Source: Bacillota bacterium
GTDB taxonomy: Bacteria > Bacillota > UBA4882 > UBA10575
Reading direction: 5' to 3'
DNA: 5,927 bases
Assembly: GCA_003511465.1 (NCBI GenBank)
Contig: DOID01000056.1
Coordinates: 5,550 to 11,476 of the forward strand
The translations under genes were made by a program, and so were the position numbers. The notes under the pieces were generated by a model. It was not told where the DNA came from and made no database searches. It was given only the letters and a program-made list of their open reading frames with translations. Of the stretch, positions 1 to 5,911 are shown piece by piece; position 1 is the first letter of the stretch; every line of letters starts with the position of its first letter.

Positions 1-1
1 C

Positions 2-745
2 AGCGTGGCCGTTGGCGGGGGCGCTGCGCTCACTAATCCGTCCCTCACCGTGGCCGGACGGGTTTTTGGCGTAATGGGTACCGATGCTTCCAAACGGGAT
101 CTCTGGAGTGGGGTCATTGCCGGCACCAAATGGGCTTTACTGATCGGGTTATTAACTTCGGCTGTGTCCGTGCTCATTGGCGTCTTCTATGGGGTAACCA
201 GCGCTTATTTCGGCGGAGCTGTTGATCTGGTGATGATGCGGATCTACGAAGTATTTCAGAGTATCCCGCTTCTTCCGGTGATGATTGTGGTCAGCGCGAT
301 CTTTAAGCCCAGTATCTGGACGATGATTCTGATGATGTGCTCATTTTTCTGGGTAAGTTCCGTGCGTACGGTCCGCAGTATGGGCCTACAAGTCAAAGAG
401 GAGACCTACGTGGAAGCTGCTCAAGCGCTCGGGGCAACTCGACGACGGATTATCTTCAAACATATGCTTCCCCAGTTGATTCCCTATGCTTTCGCTTCAA
501 TGGCGTTGCAGGTTCCGGTCTCCATTGTTTATGAGGCTTCGGTTAGTCTGCTCGGTTTGGGTGACGCCACCATTGTCACCTGGGGCCAAATTCTCCATGA
601 CGCGATGCAGGGAGGAGCGGTTTTACAGGGGTTATGGTGGTGGATCGTGCCGCCGGGACTGTTTATTGCGTTAATGGGCATGACCTTTGCCTTTGTGGGC
701 TTTGCCATGGATACGATCTTGAATCCAAAATTAAGAACGAGGTAG
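2..745 (+). CDS. ABC peptide/nickel transporter permease, DppC/OppC type (5' end cut by window)
   Basis: Inner-membrane permease subunit of a Dpp/Opp-type importer for oligopeptides or related solutes. The visible 246 residues, counted from a GTG at 5, contain the 'GTDASKRD' segment near residues 25-32, which matches the GTDxxGRD entry of DppC-like proteins. About five hydrophobic helices follow. The EAA loop (EAAQALGA, then IIFKHMLP) lies around residues 137-156 and docks onto the ATPases. The family-typical EASVSLLGLG is near 177-186. The reading frame is open to the left edge, and DppC proteins normally have a further N-terminal helix, so the GTG at 5 is probably internal and the gene starts outside the window. 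The usual Gly of GTDxxGRD is Lys here. It lies 7 nt before the DppD-type ATPase gene, in one operon. The substrate cannot be read from a permease. Confidence 0.93.
   Translation, partial: SVAVGGGAALTNPSLTVAGRVFGVMGTDASKRDLWSGVIAGTKWALLIGLLTSAVSVLIGVFYGVTSAYFGGAVDLVMMRIYEVFQSIPLLPVMIVVSAIFKPSIWTMILMMCSFFWVSSVRTVRSMGLQVKEETYVEAAQALGATRRRIIFKHMLPQLIPYAFASMALQVPVSIVYEASVSLLGLGDATIVTWGQILHDAMQGGAVLQGLWWWIVPPGLFIALMGMTFAFVGFAMDTILNPKLRTR
739..743 (+). promoter_or_regulatory. Ribosome binding site of the DppD-type gene
   Basis: GAGGT lies 9 nt before the ATG at 753 and overlaps the last codons and stop of the permease gene. This supports coupled translation and fixes the ATPase start. Confidence 0.7.
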
Positions 746-752
746 GTGCTCC

Positions 753-1721
753 ATGGAAAAGTTAGAGATTAAAAATGTGAAGTTACATTATTACACGAGT
801 AAAGGAATCATCCGCGCCCTTGACGGTCTCTCCTTTGACCTGCGGGCGGGTGAGAGCTTGGGTGTGGTTGGCGAGTCGGGGTGTGGAAAGACCACGCTGG
901 GCACGGCCCTTTTGAATATGCCGACCCCGCCCGGGCGGATCGTCGGCGGTGAGATCCTCATCAACGGTCTAGATCTGCTCAAGCTCAGTGAAAATGAGTT
1001 GCGGAAGCAGATTCGGTGGGAAAAGATGGCGATGGTTTTCCAAGGGGCGATGAACTGCCTGACTCCGGTCTATACGATTCAAAAACAAATGATGGAGACC
1101 ATCCTCTCCCACCGGAAAATGTCAAAGGAGGAAGCGGAAGCGAGAATTAGGAAGTACCTTAATCTGGTGGGTTTGTCGGCAGACGTCCTCGGGCGGTACC
1201 CCCATGAGCTCTCCGGGGGGATGAAACAGCGGATTGTCATTGCCACTGCTCTCTTTCTCGAACCGCAGGTTGTCATCTGTGATGAGCCGACCACTGCTTT
1301 AGACGTGGTGGTGCAAGCGCAGATTATCAATTTACTTAAACAATTAAAGCAGAAGCTCAAGCTTTCCTTCATCTTCATCACCCATGACTTGGCCACCGAG
1401 GCGGAAGTGGCTGACCGGATTATGGTCATGTATGCCGGAAAAGCGGTGGAAATTGGAACTAACCAGCAGATTTATGGTCCGCAGGGCGCCGCTCATCCTT
1501 ACACCAAGCTTTTGATGGCGGCAACGCCCCGCTTACATCAGAAAGTTGACCAGCTGGCGTTTATTCCGGGGACACCGCCGGATTTATTAACTCCTCCCAC
1601 CGGTTGCCGTTTTCATCTCCGCTGTCCGCAGGTGATGCCCCGTTGTCGACAGGAAGAGCCGTCGCTGATCGAAAGTGAACCGGCGCACACAGTGGCCTGC
1701 TGGAGGTGTTACCATGAGTGA
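753..1721 (+). CDS. ABC peptide transporter ATP-binding protein, DppD/OppD type
   Basis: Cytoplasmic ATPase (322 aa, family-typical length) that powers the neighbouring permease, probably as a heterodimer with the next gene product. Visible motifs are Walker A GESGCGKTT at residues 40-48, Q-loop Gln97, ABC signature LSGGM at 153-157, Walker B VVICDEPT at 173-180 with Glu178, D-loop TALD at 181-184 and switch His211. The C-terminal oligopeptide-transporter extension begins at AHPYTK (about 247). It contains Cys285, Cys291, Cys298 and the pair Cys316/Cys319. A C-x5-C-x6-C pattern of this kind binds a [4Fe-4S] cluster in studied DppD proteins; cluster binding here is inferred. All catalytic residues are present, so the protein should be active. 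The signature ends in Met rather than the commoner Gln, a variant seen in OppD/DppD proteins. The stop overlaps the next gene's start by 8 bp. Confidence 0.96.
   Translation: MEKLEIKNVKLHYYTSKGIIRALDGLSFDLRAGESLGVVGESGCGKTTLGTALLNMPTPPGRIVGGEILINGLDLLKLSENELRKQIRWEKMAMVFQGAMNCLTPVYTIQKQMMETILSHRKMSKEEAEARIRKYLNLVGLSADVLGRYPHELSGGMKQRIVIATALFLEPQVVICDEPTTALDVVVQAQIINLLKQLKQKLKLSFIFITHDLATEAEVADRIMVMYAGKAVEIGTNQQIYGPQGAAHPYTKLLMAATPRLHQKVDQLAFIPGTPPDLLTPPTGCRFHLRCPQVMPRCRQEEPSLIESEPAHTVACWRCYHE
1702..1708 (+). promoter_or_regulatory. Ribosome binding site that fixes the DppF-type start
   Basis: GGAGGTG lies 5 nt before the ATG at 1714, inside the 3' end of the DppD-type gene. It favours the ATG at 1714 over the in-frame GTG at 1675, whose extra 13 residues (NRRTQWPAGG...) do not look like family sequence. 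Confidence 0.8.
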
Positions 1722-2730
1722 GATTATTTTTGAAGTGAAAAATTTGCGGAAGTGGTTTCCGGTCAAGCGCTCCCTGGGGCAATTGCTACGCGGCCAAAGG
1801 ACTTGGGTGCGTGCGGTGGACGATGTCTCCTTCCAAGTTAAAAAGGGGGAAGTTTTCGGTCTGATTGGCGAGTCGGGATGCGGGAAAACCACCACCGGGA
1901 AGTTGATCATGAAGCTAATGGAGCCCACCGGCGGGCAGATGCTTTTTCGCGGGAATGAGGTGACCTATCTGCCGACAGCCGCCTTATCGGAGTATAAACG
2001 GGAAGTGCAGATGATCTTCCAGGATCCCTATGCCTCGATGAACCCCCGTTTTCGCATCCATGAAGTGCTGGCGGAACCCCTTGTGATCCACCGGATCGGA
2101 GGAAGCGAACAGGAACGCATGAAGCTGGCGGCGGCGGCGCTCACTAAAGTTAAACTTACCCCGCCCGGTGATTACCTGGACCGCTTCGCCCATATGCTCA
2201 GCGGCGGACAACGGCAAAGGGTGGCGACAGCGCGAACCTTAATCCTTTCGCCTAGCTTGGTGGTGGCGGACGAACCGGTCTCCATGGTTGACCTTTCAAC
2301 CCGGGCTGAACTCTTGCAGATGATGAAAGACATCCAGCAAGAGCTGGGGTTAACTTATCTTTACATCACCCATGATCTATCCACCGCCCGTTATTTCTCG
2401 GACCGGATTGCTGTTATGTATCTTGGCCGGATTGTTGAGATGGGATCAGCCGATGAAATCATCGACCACCCCCTCCACCCCTATACCAAAGCGTTGATCG
2501 CGGCTGTTCCCGAACCGGTGCCCGGTAAAGTCAATGTGATTAAAGAGATTCCGATCAAGGGGGAGATTCCCTCCGCCGCCCAGATCCCACCGGGTTGTCG
2601 CTTCCATCCCCGTTGCCTGTATGCTGTGGATGATTGTCGGCATCTCCCAGAACCGGAATTAACCCCGGCAAAGCCAAGGTATTTGGTCGCCTGCCGACGG
2701 TATAAAGAACTACAAAAAGACTTGGGCTAG
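1714..2730 (+). CDS. ABC peptide transporter ATP-binding protein, DppF/OppF type
   Basis: Second ATPase of the importer (338 aa from the ATG at 1714), expected to pair with the DppD-type subunit on the cytoplasmic face. Visible motifs are Walker A GESGCGKTT at residues 52-60, Q-loop Gln103 in FQDPYASMNP (a DppF/OppF hallmark), signature LSGGQ at 162-166, Walker B LVVADEP at 182-188 with Glu187, and switch His220. The D-loop is SMVD rather than the common SALD, a variant also found in other members. The oligopeptide-transporter C-terminus starts near HPYTKAL (255) and has Cys295, Cys301, Cys308 and Cys327, with the same x5/x6 spacing as the DppD partner. Its last 21 bp overlap the 3' end of the convergent CNB gene, and I see no intrinsic terminator between them. 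The N-terminal stretch with LGQLLRG before the core is normal for DppF. Confidence 0.96.
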   Translation: MSEIIFEVKNLRKWFPVKRSLGQLLRGQRTWVRAVDDVSFQVKKGEVFGLIGESGCGKTTTGKLIMKLMEPTGGQMLFRGNEVTYLPTAALSEYKREVQMIFQDPYASMNPRFRIHEVLAEPLVIHRIGGSEQERMKLAAAALTKVKLTPPGDYLDRFAHMLSGGQRQRVATARTLILSPSLVVADEPVSMVDLSTRAELLQMMKDIQQELGLTYLYITHDLSTARYFSDRIAVMYLGRIVEMGSADEIIDHPLHPYTKALIAAVPEPVPGKVNVIKEIPIKGEIPSAAQIPPGCRFHPRCLYAVDDCRHLPEPELTPAKPRYLVACRRYKELQKDLG

Positions 2731-3213
2731 CATACGTAAGGCCTTTAGCAAGCGTTCTTCCACATTTAGGCAGGCCAGGTTCTCCATTTGCTCATCCATT
2801 TTGGCCAGACGGCGCGAAAGGATCCCAAGCATTTGCCAACAAAGTTCCGGGGTAGCCACTAGCAGGTTACGAAAATCCGTTTTTCGCATCCGGTAAAGCG
2901 TAACGTCAGTAACCGCTTCCACCCAGGCGGTGCGGTGGGAATCCGTAAATAGCCCCATCTCGCCAAAGCAATCCCCGCTCCCCAACAAGGCCAGGACGAT
3001 TTCTCCCCCGGAATCATTCAGACGATAAACCCTGACCACGCCCTGTTTAATTAGATAAAAATCACCGGCCGGTTCACCGTAACTTACGATCGACTGACTC
3101 CTTTGGTAGGTTAGTTTACTGAACAAGGCGGCGATTTTGTCGTGTTCGGTTGCTGTTAATCCTTGAAAAAGCGGAATTGAGCCGAGGTCGATTGGATCTA
3201 AATCCCGCTTCAT
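2710..3213 (-). CDS. Stand-alone cyclic-nucleotide-binding (CRP-like) protein lacking a DNA-binding domain
   Basis: Probable cytoplasmic cAMP receptor of 167 aa from the ATG at 3213. That ATG overlaps the FecR gene stop as ATGA and has AAAGGA 8 nt upstream. An ATG at 3222 would give 170 aa with a poorer ribosome site, and the numbering here uses that form. The CNB beta-roll spans about residues 17-120. The phosphate-binding cassette has FGEMG at 86-90 (Glu88) and Arg97-Thr-Ala-Trp100, close to the RSAW of E. coli CRP, so ligand binding is plausible. The C-helix (about 126-150) ends in NLACLNVEERL, which lines up with NLAFLDVTGRI of CRP. The protein stops about 13 residues later, where the winged helix should begin; full CRP/FNR proteins have about 210-230 residues. 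In the C-helix, the two adenine-contacting residues of CRP (Thr127, Ser128) align with Met142 and Asp143. It may be a solo receptor acting on a partner protein, or a truncated regulator. Confidence 0.88.
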   Translation of the reverse strand: MKRDLDPIDLGSIPLFQGLTATEHDKIAALFSKLTYQRSQSIVSYGEPAGDFYLIKQGVVRVYRLNDSGGEIVLALLGSGDCFGEMGLFTDSHRTAWVEAVTDVTLYRMRKTDFRNLLVATPELCWQMLGILSRRLAKMDEQMENLACLNVEERLLKALRMLAQVFL

Positions 3214-3947
3214 TTTGGCCATCCTTTCCCGCTTGCTCCTTTTCCGGCACCTTTTGACCCCTTTTGCGGCGCGGTTTTTTGCTGACCTGTTTTGCTAACG
3301 TCGCTTTTATGTGAAATATCGTCTTGAGCTTGTCCCCATTGCTTCATCCGTTCAATTCTCTCTTTATCCTCGGCATTAAGGGCAGGGTGAAAAATTCCGC
3401 TGCTTGTAACTTTGACTTTCTCCTTAGCCAGTAAGGTAACCTTCCTACCGATGCGATCCCGGACGGCGACCGTACCCTCAGCGACCAGAATTTCGGTTGC
3501 TTCCCCCAGATAATCCACGCTGAAGATTGTTCCTTCAACCCCCGCGACGGCTGTGGGAGTGACCACCTCGTAATGAAGCAGGTTGTGGAGGGTTTTCATG
3601 ATCTTAGACCAGATCCCTCCCGAAAGTAAGTGGAGTTCGACCCGGAGGGTTTCTCCCTCAACCGCCAGGTTCTTCAGGATAAGCTGAGTTTCGGGGTTAA
3701 GATGGAGGCAAAAATCAGCGAGAATTAGTTCGGCGCTGGAAGTATCCCCGACACGGATTGTTGTCCCCACGCCCAGGCAGGTGCCGACCGTAAGGACTTC
3801 CCAAGAATCCGGTGGTTTTTCGGGTCCCCGAAAGAAAAGCGGGCCCTGACAATGGATGACTTCAACCGTTAATTGCTGCTGAGCGAAGAGTCCTGACCCC
3901 AAAAGCAAAAGCAGGAGGAAGAGCAGCCAAGAGAGTTTGCTTTTCAC
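3210..3947 (-). CDS. Exported FecR-domain protein
   Basis: Protein of 245 aa starting at GTG 3947. Residues 1-22 form a signal peptide: Lys-Ser-Lys, a long Leu-rich core, then GSGLFA with likely cleavage after Ala22. No lipobox Cys is present, so the mature protein should lie outside the cytoplasmic membrane, free or wall-associated. The FecR-type beta domain covers about residues 50-170. It shows the family pattern VGTTIRVGDTSSAELILAD at 60-78, LLSGGIWSKI near 107-116, then TPTAVAGVEGT at 130-140 with FSVD and VAEGTVAVRD. The tail from about 215 is Gly/Lys/Gln-rich and probably disordered. FecR domains are best known from iron-transport signalling but are widespread in outer proteins of unknown role. 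The gene starts 4 nt after the cyclase stop and overlaps the CNB gene, so it is likely co-translated. A role as ligand or partner for the cyclase's CHASE2 sensor is inference. Confidence 0.88.
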   Translation of the reverse strand: MKSKLSWLLFLLLLLLGSGLFAQQQLTVEVIHCQGPLFFRGPEKPPDSWEVLTVGTCLGVGTTIRVGDTSSAELILADFCLHLNPETQLILKNLAVEGETLRVELHLLSGGIWSKIMKTLHNLLHYEVVTPTAVAGVEGTIFSVDYLGEATEILVAEGTVAVRDRIGRKVTLLAKEKVKVTSSGIFHPALNAEDKERIERMKQWGQAQDDISHKSDVSKTGQQKTAPQKGSKGAGKGASGKGWPK

Positions 3948-3951
3948 TTTA

Positions 3952-5544
3952 TTACCCCCATTCCTTTATTCTGCCGATGAGAAGCGGCTCGGAAAGGCCT
4001 TTAATATACACTTCTTCGCAGGTATAGGATTCTGTAGGTAAAGGGTAAGTGCGGTTTGCTTCTAAGGGGAAAAGGATCTCCCCGGGTCGGGCCATTTTTT
4101 CCAGACGGGCCGCTAGATTAACCGGTGTACCGAAAAAAGTATATTCCATCCGTTGCTGGTTCCCGACACTTCCGGCCAGAACAGTACCCCAGGAGAGACC
4201 AATTCCAACCGCGAGCGCGTCCCCAGTCGGCTGGTTTTTGTTTGTCACGATTGCCTGACAAGCGGCAAAGACCTCCGTCCAGATCTCCTCTTTCCAGACG
4301 GGAATCCCAAACACCGCCATGAGGCCGTCCCCGAGAAATTTATTGACCAGCCCACCATAGCGCAGAATAATCGCCGTCATCTCGCCCAAGACCTGGTTGA
4401 TTTGGGAAAGTACCTGCTCTGGCTCATGTTCTTCCGTATAACGGGTAAACCCGCGCACATCGGCAAAGAGGACAGCAACAAAACGGCGTTCACCGCTGAT
4501 GTTGATTACATCGCGTCGACGCAAAATCTCATCTAGGATCTCGGGAGAGACGTACCGGGCAAACAGAGCTTTAAGCTTACGGCGTTCCGCCAGTTCGGTC
4601 CGGTAAGAAGCGGCCAGCAGGAAAAGGGAGGTGCCGACCAGCCCTCCGACCATCGAGGGAACAGGAAGCAGACATCCGGATAAACCGGCGGCAAGTCCGA
4701 TAATGATGATAAGCAGACTTGTCCCTACCGTAGCGAAGAGGAGCAGGGATCCGACCCGGTTCCGCCAGAGAAACAACCAGCCGAGTGTGGATCCAAGTAA
4801 AAGTGGGAGCAAGCAGGAGAAGGGGAGAGGTTTCAACCAGCTTGCTTCCACCAGATTACGGTAGAGATAGGCATGAAGGTAAACACCGGGTACGCTTCCC
4901 AACGCCGATAAGGCAACCCCATGCCGATCCATATTACTTACGGTAACGCCAATGAGGACAACTTTCCCTCGAAAAAAATCTTGGGGGTAATCCCCGGCTA
5001 ACAGTTGAGCAAAAGAGAGGGTGGGGAAAGCTTCCAATTTCCCAGCGAAGCTCAAGACACCATTGTTGATGGTCGGCGCTTTTTTCCCGTTAGCCGCCTG
5101 ATAAATTCGTTCGGCGAAAGCGGGCCTAGCGCTGCTGGGCAGTAACGGCCATTTCCGAATCAGCCCGTCCCGGTCCCGGAGGAGATTAAGATAACCTTGA
5201 TCCGCCGTGGGAAAAAGGGAAGGGATTTCACCCCGTTCCTGCCACCGGCGGGTCCAGAACTTTGTCCTTTCCTCCAACACAAGCTCGGTACCTAGTACTA
5301 CTGGGGTTGCCACTTCAGTCAGGGCGGCGGCCAAGATCGGGTCGTTTTCGGGGTCGGGAGTCTGAAAGTAAAGATCCAGACCGATCACGGCCGGGGCTTC
5401 TTGGTCCAGTTGCCATAAAGCATCCGCGTAGTAGCTCCTTGGCCAAGGCCAGGGGCCGAGGGCACGGAGGGATGCTTCATCGATGCGGACAACAACGGGT
5501 TCCTGGTAATGAAGCTCCCCTTGCCCAAAAAAGTGGGCGGCCAA
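3952..5544 (-). CDS. CHASE2-domain class III adenylate cyclase (main reading frame; N-terminal helix cut off by a stop)
   Basis: Membrane sensor-cyclase expected to make cAMP from ATP. This frame (530 aa from a weak TTG at 5544) has a CHASE2 sensor domain at about residues 15-238 (RIDEASLRALGPWPWPRS; GKVVLIG; PGVYLHA). Three membrane helices follow at about 240-260, 265-288 and 290-312, then a linker with ARYVSPEILDEIL and the cyclase domain at about 352-525. Catalytic residues are intact: metal-binding Asp362 (FADVRGFT) and Asp406 (FLGDG), adenine-selecting Lys402, and transition-state Asn476 and Arg480 (VNLAARLE). Thr469 sits where class IIIa enzymes have Asp, the mark of class IIIb. The frame stays open above the TTG for 13 codons, up to a TAA at 5583-5581. 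Beyond it lies a proper start with a signal-anchor helix (5670-5584), so the gene is probably a roughly 572-codon gene with a nonsense codon. Three helices after CHASE2 require this first helix for an outside sensor and inside cyclase. Confidence 0.9.
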   Translation of the reverse strand: MAAHFFGQGELHYQEPVVVRIDEASLRALGPWPWPRSYYADALWQLDQEAPAVIGLDLYFQTPDPENDPILAAALTEVATPVVLGTELVLEERTKFWTRRWQERGEIPSLFPTADQGYLNLLRDRDGLIRKWPLLPSSARPAFAERIYQAANGKKAPTINNGVLSFAGKLEAFPTLSFAQLLAGDYPQDFFRGKVVLIGVTVSNMDRHGVALSALGSVPGVYLHAYLYRNLVEASWLKPLPFSCLLPLLLGSTLGWLFLWRNRVGSLLLFATVGTSLLIIIIGLAAGLSGCLLPVPSMVGGLVGTSLFLLAASYRTELAERRKLKALFARYVSPEILDEILRRRDVINISGERRFVAVLFADVRGFTRYTEEHEPEQVLSQINQVLGEMTAIILRYGGLVNKFLGDGLMAVFGIPVWKEEIWTEVFAACQAIVTNKNQPTGDALAVGIGLSWGTVLAGSVGNQQRMEYTFFGTPVNLAARLEKMARPGEILFPLEANRTYPLPTESYTCEEVYIKGLSEPLLIGRIKEWG

Positions 5545-5580
5545 AACAAAATCTTCCCACGCCTGGGTAAAAACGGGAAC

Positions 5581-5670
5581 TTACAGCAAAAGGAGGGCTA
5601 ACATAAGGCTAAGTAAGCAACTGCTGATTTCCCCCCATGTAAACGAAGAGAAGCGAAGTTTCTTTTTCAC
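5581..5670 (-). pseudogene. Detached N-terminus of the CHASE2 cyclase: 29 codons ending in in-frame TAA
   Basis: A GTG at 5670 with a perfect AGGAGG 8 nt upstream opens a 29-codon frame. It begins Met-Lys-Lys-Lys-Leu-Arg, continues to CLLSLMLALLLL, and ends at TAA 5583-5581. It is in the same frame as the cyclase at 5544 (126 nt apart). Translation past the TAA reads VPVFTQAWEDFVLAAHFF and joins the CHASE2 domain directly. Lys-rich start plus hydrophobic helix is exactly the signal-anchor expected at the front of a CHASE2 protein. A single base change (for example TTA Leu, CAA Gln or TAT/TAC Tyr to TAA) would explain the break. Other possibilities are a sequence error, programmed read-through, or a short leader peptide with re-initiation at the TTG 5544. 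Confidence 0.8.
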
Positions 5671-5678
5671 CTTCAGAT

Positions 5679-5684
5679 CCTCCT
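5679..5684 (-). promoter_or_regulatory. Ribosome binding site of the cyclase operon
   Basis: AGGAGG on the minus strand (CCTCCT at 5679-5684 on the plus strand), 8 nt before the GTG at 5670. It is the strongest ribosome site in the region and the main evidence that the cyclase gene originally began at 5670. Confidence 0.85.
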
Positions 5685-5709
5685 AATGTGGTGCCGGGTA
5701 ATTTTGGCT

Positions 5710-5737
5710 AATATAAAATTCGGTTTTAGGGCGGCAA
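5710..5737 (-). promoter_or_regulatory. Candidate sigma-A-type promoter of the cyclase operon
   Basis: On the minus strand, TTGCCG (5737-5732, 4/6 to the -35 consensus), a 16-nt spacer and TATATT (5715-5710, 5/6 to the -10 consensus). Transcription would begin near 5703, leaving a leader of about 33 nt before the GTG at 5670. It lies downstream of the terminator at 5806-5785, so the operon would be independently transcribed. Assigned by eye only. Confidence 0.45.
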
Positions 5738-5784
5738 ATCCTGCCCATCTCAAGGCCCGATCCTAATCACCCCTGTTCCTTGAG

Positions 5785-5806
5785 AAAAGCCCCGTGGTGG
5801 CGGGGC
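5785..5806 (-). terminator. Intrinsic terminator, minus-strand direction
   Basis: Read on the minus strand, a perfect 6-bp GC stem GCCCCG / CGGGGC with a 6-nt loop is followed at once by TTTTCTC. Read on the plus strand the hairpin is not followed by a T-run, so the direction is minus. It would end transcripts coming from the right (an unseen gene, or a start inside the inverted-repeat region) before the cyclase promoter. The stem and T-run are short, so it may be partial or act as an attenuator. Confidence 0.6.
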
Positions 5807-5862
5807 GATCAAAGCTTTTGCGTTGTACCAAGCTAAAGAAATTTCGATACAATATATAGTGC

Positions 5863-5890
5863 TTGACTGGTATTTGGCTATCAATATATT
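5863..5890 (+). promoter_or_regulatory. Candidate plus-strand promoter inside the inverted repeat
   Basis: TTGACT (5863-5868, 5/6 to consensus), a 16-nt spacer and TATATT (5885-5890, 5/6). The -10 box lies in the right inner arm and the left inner arm lies just upstream of the -35, the usual layout of a repressible promoter. It would drive a gene to the right of the window. The area is A/T-rich, so chance matches are possible. Confidence 0.4.
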
Positions 5891-5911
5891 GTATCGAGAT
5901 CCTTAAATCAA
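5883..5911 (-). promoter_or_regulatory. Candidate minus-strand promoter inside the inverted repeat
   Basis: On the minus strand, TTGATT (5911-5906), a 17-nt spacer and TATATT (5888-5883). A transcript from here would begin near 5876 and meet the terminator at 5806-5785 after about 90 nt. That would make a short RNA or an attenuated leader to the cyclase operon. It overlaps the plus-strand candidate, and both could be by-products of the palindromic TATA-rich arms. Confidence 0.25.

Noticed and set aside
1079..1429. Open frame of 116 codons on the minus strand inside the DppD-type gene
   Set aside because: It lies wholly opposite a clear ATPase gene with all motifs. The product is Ser/Thr/Arg-rich with no recognisable domain.
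1675..1713. GTG at 1675 as the start of the DppF-type gene
   Set aside because: The extra 13 residues do not look like family sequence, and a strong GGAGGTG sits 5 nt before the ATG at 1714.
3214..3222. ATG at 3222 as the start of the CNB gene
   Set aside because: Not excluded, but its nearest purine-rich site (AGGAG) is 13 nt away. The ATG at 3213 has AAAGGA at 8 nt and a coupled ATGA overlap with the FecR stop.
4153..4536. Open frame of 127 codons on the plus strand opposite the cyclase domain
   Set aside because: It is antisense to the conserved catalytic core, has no ribosome site or recognisable domain, and is the usual shadow of a GC-rich gene.
5262..5570. Open frame of 102 codons on the plus strand opposite CHASE2
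   Set aside because: Arg/Gly/Pro-rich composition typical of an antisense shadow; no support.
5581..5583. Recoding of the cyclase stop as selenocysteine or pyrrolysine
   Set aside because: The codon is TAA; these amino acids use TGA and TAG respectively. The position is in a membrane helix with no catalytic role.
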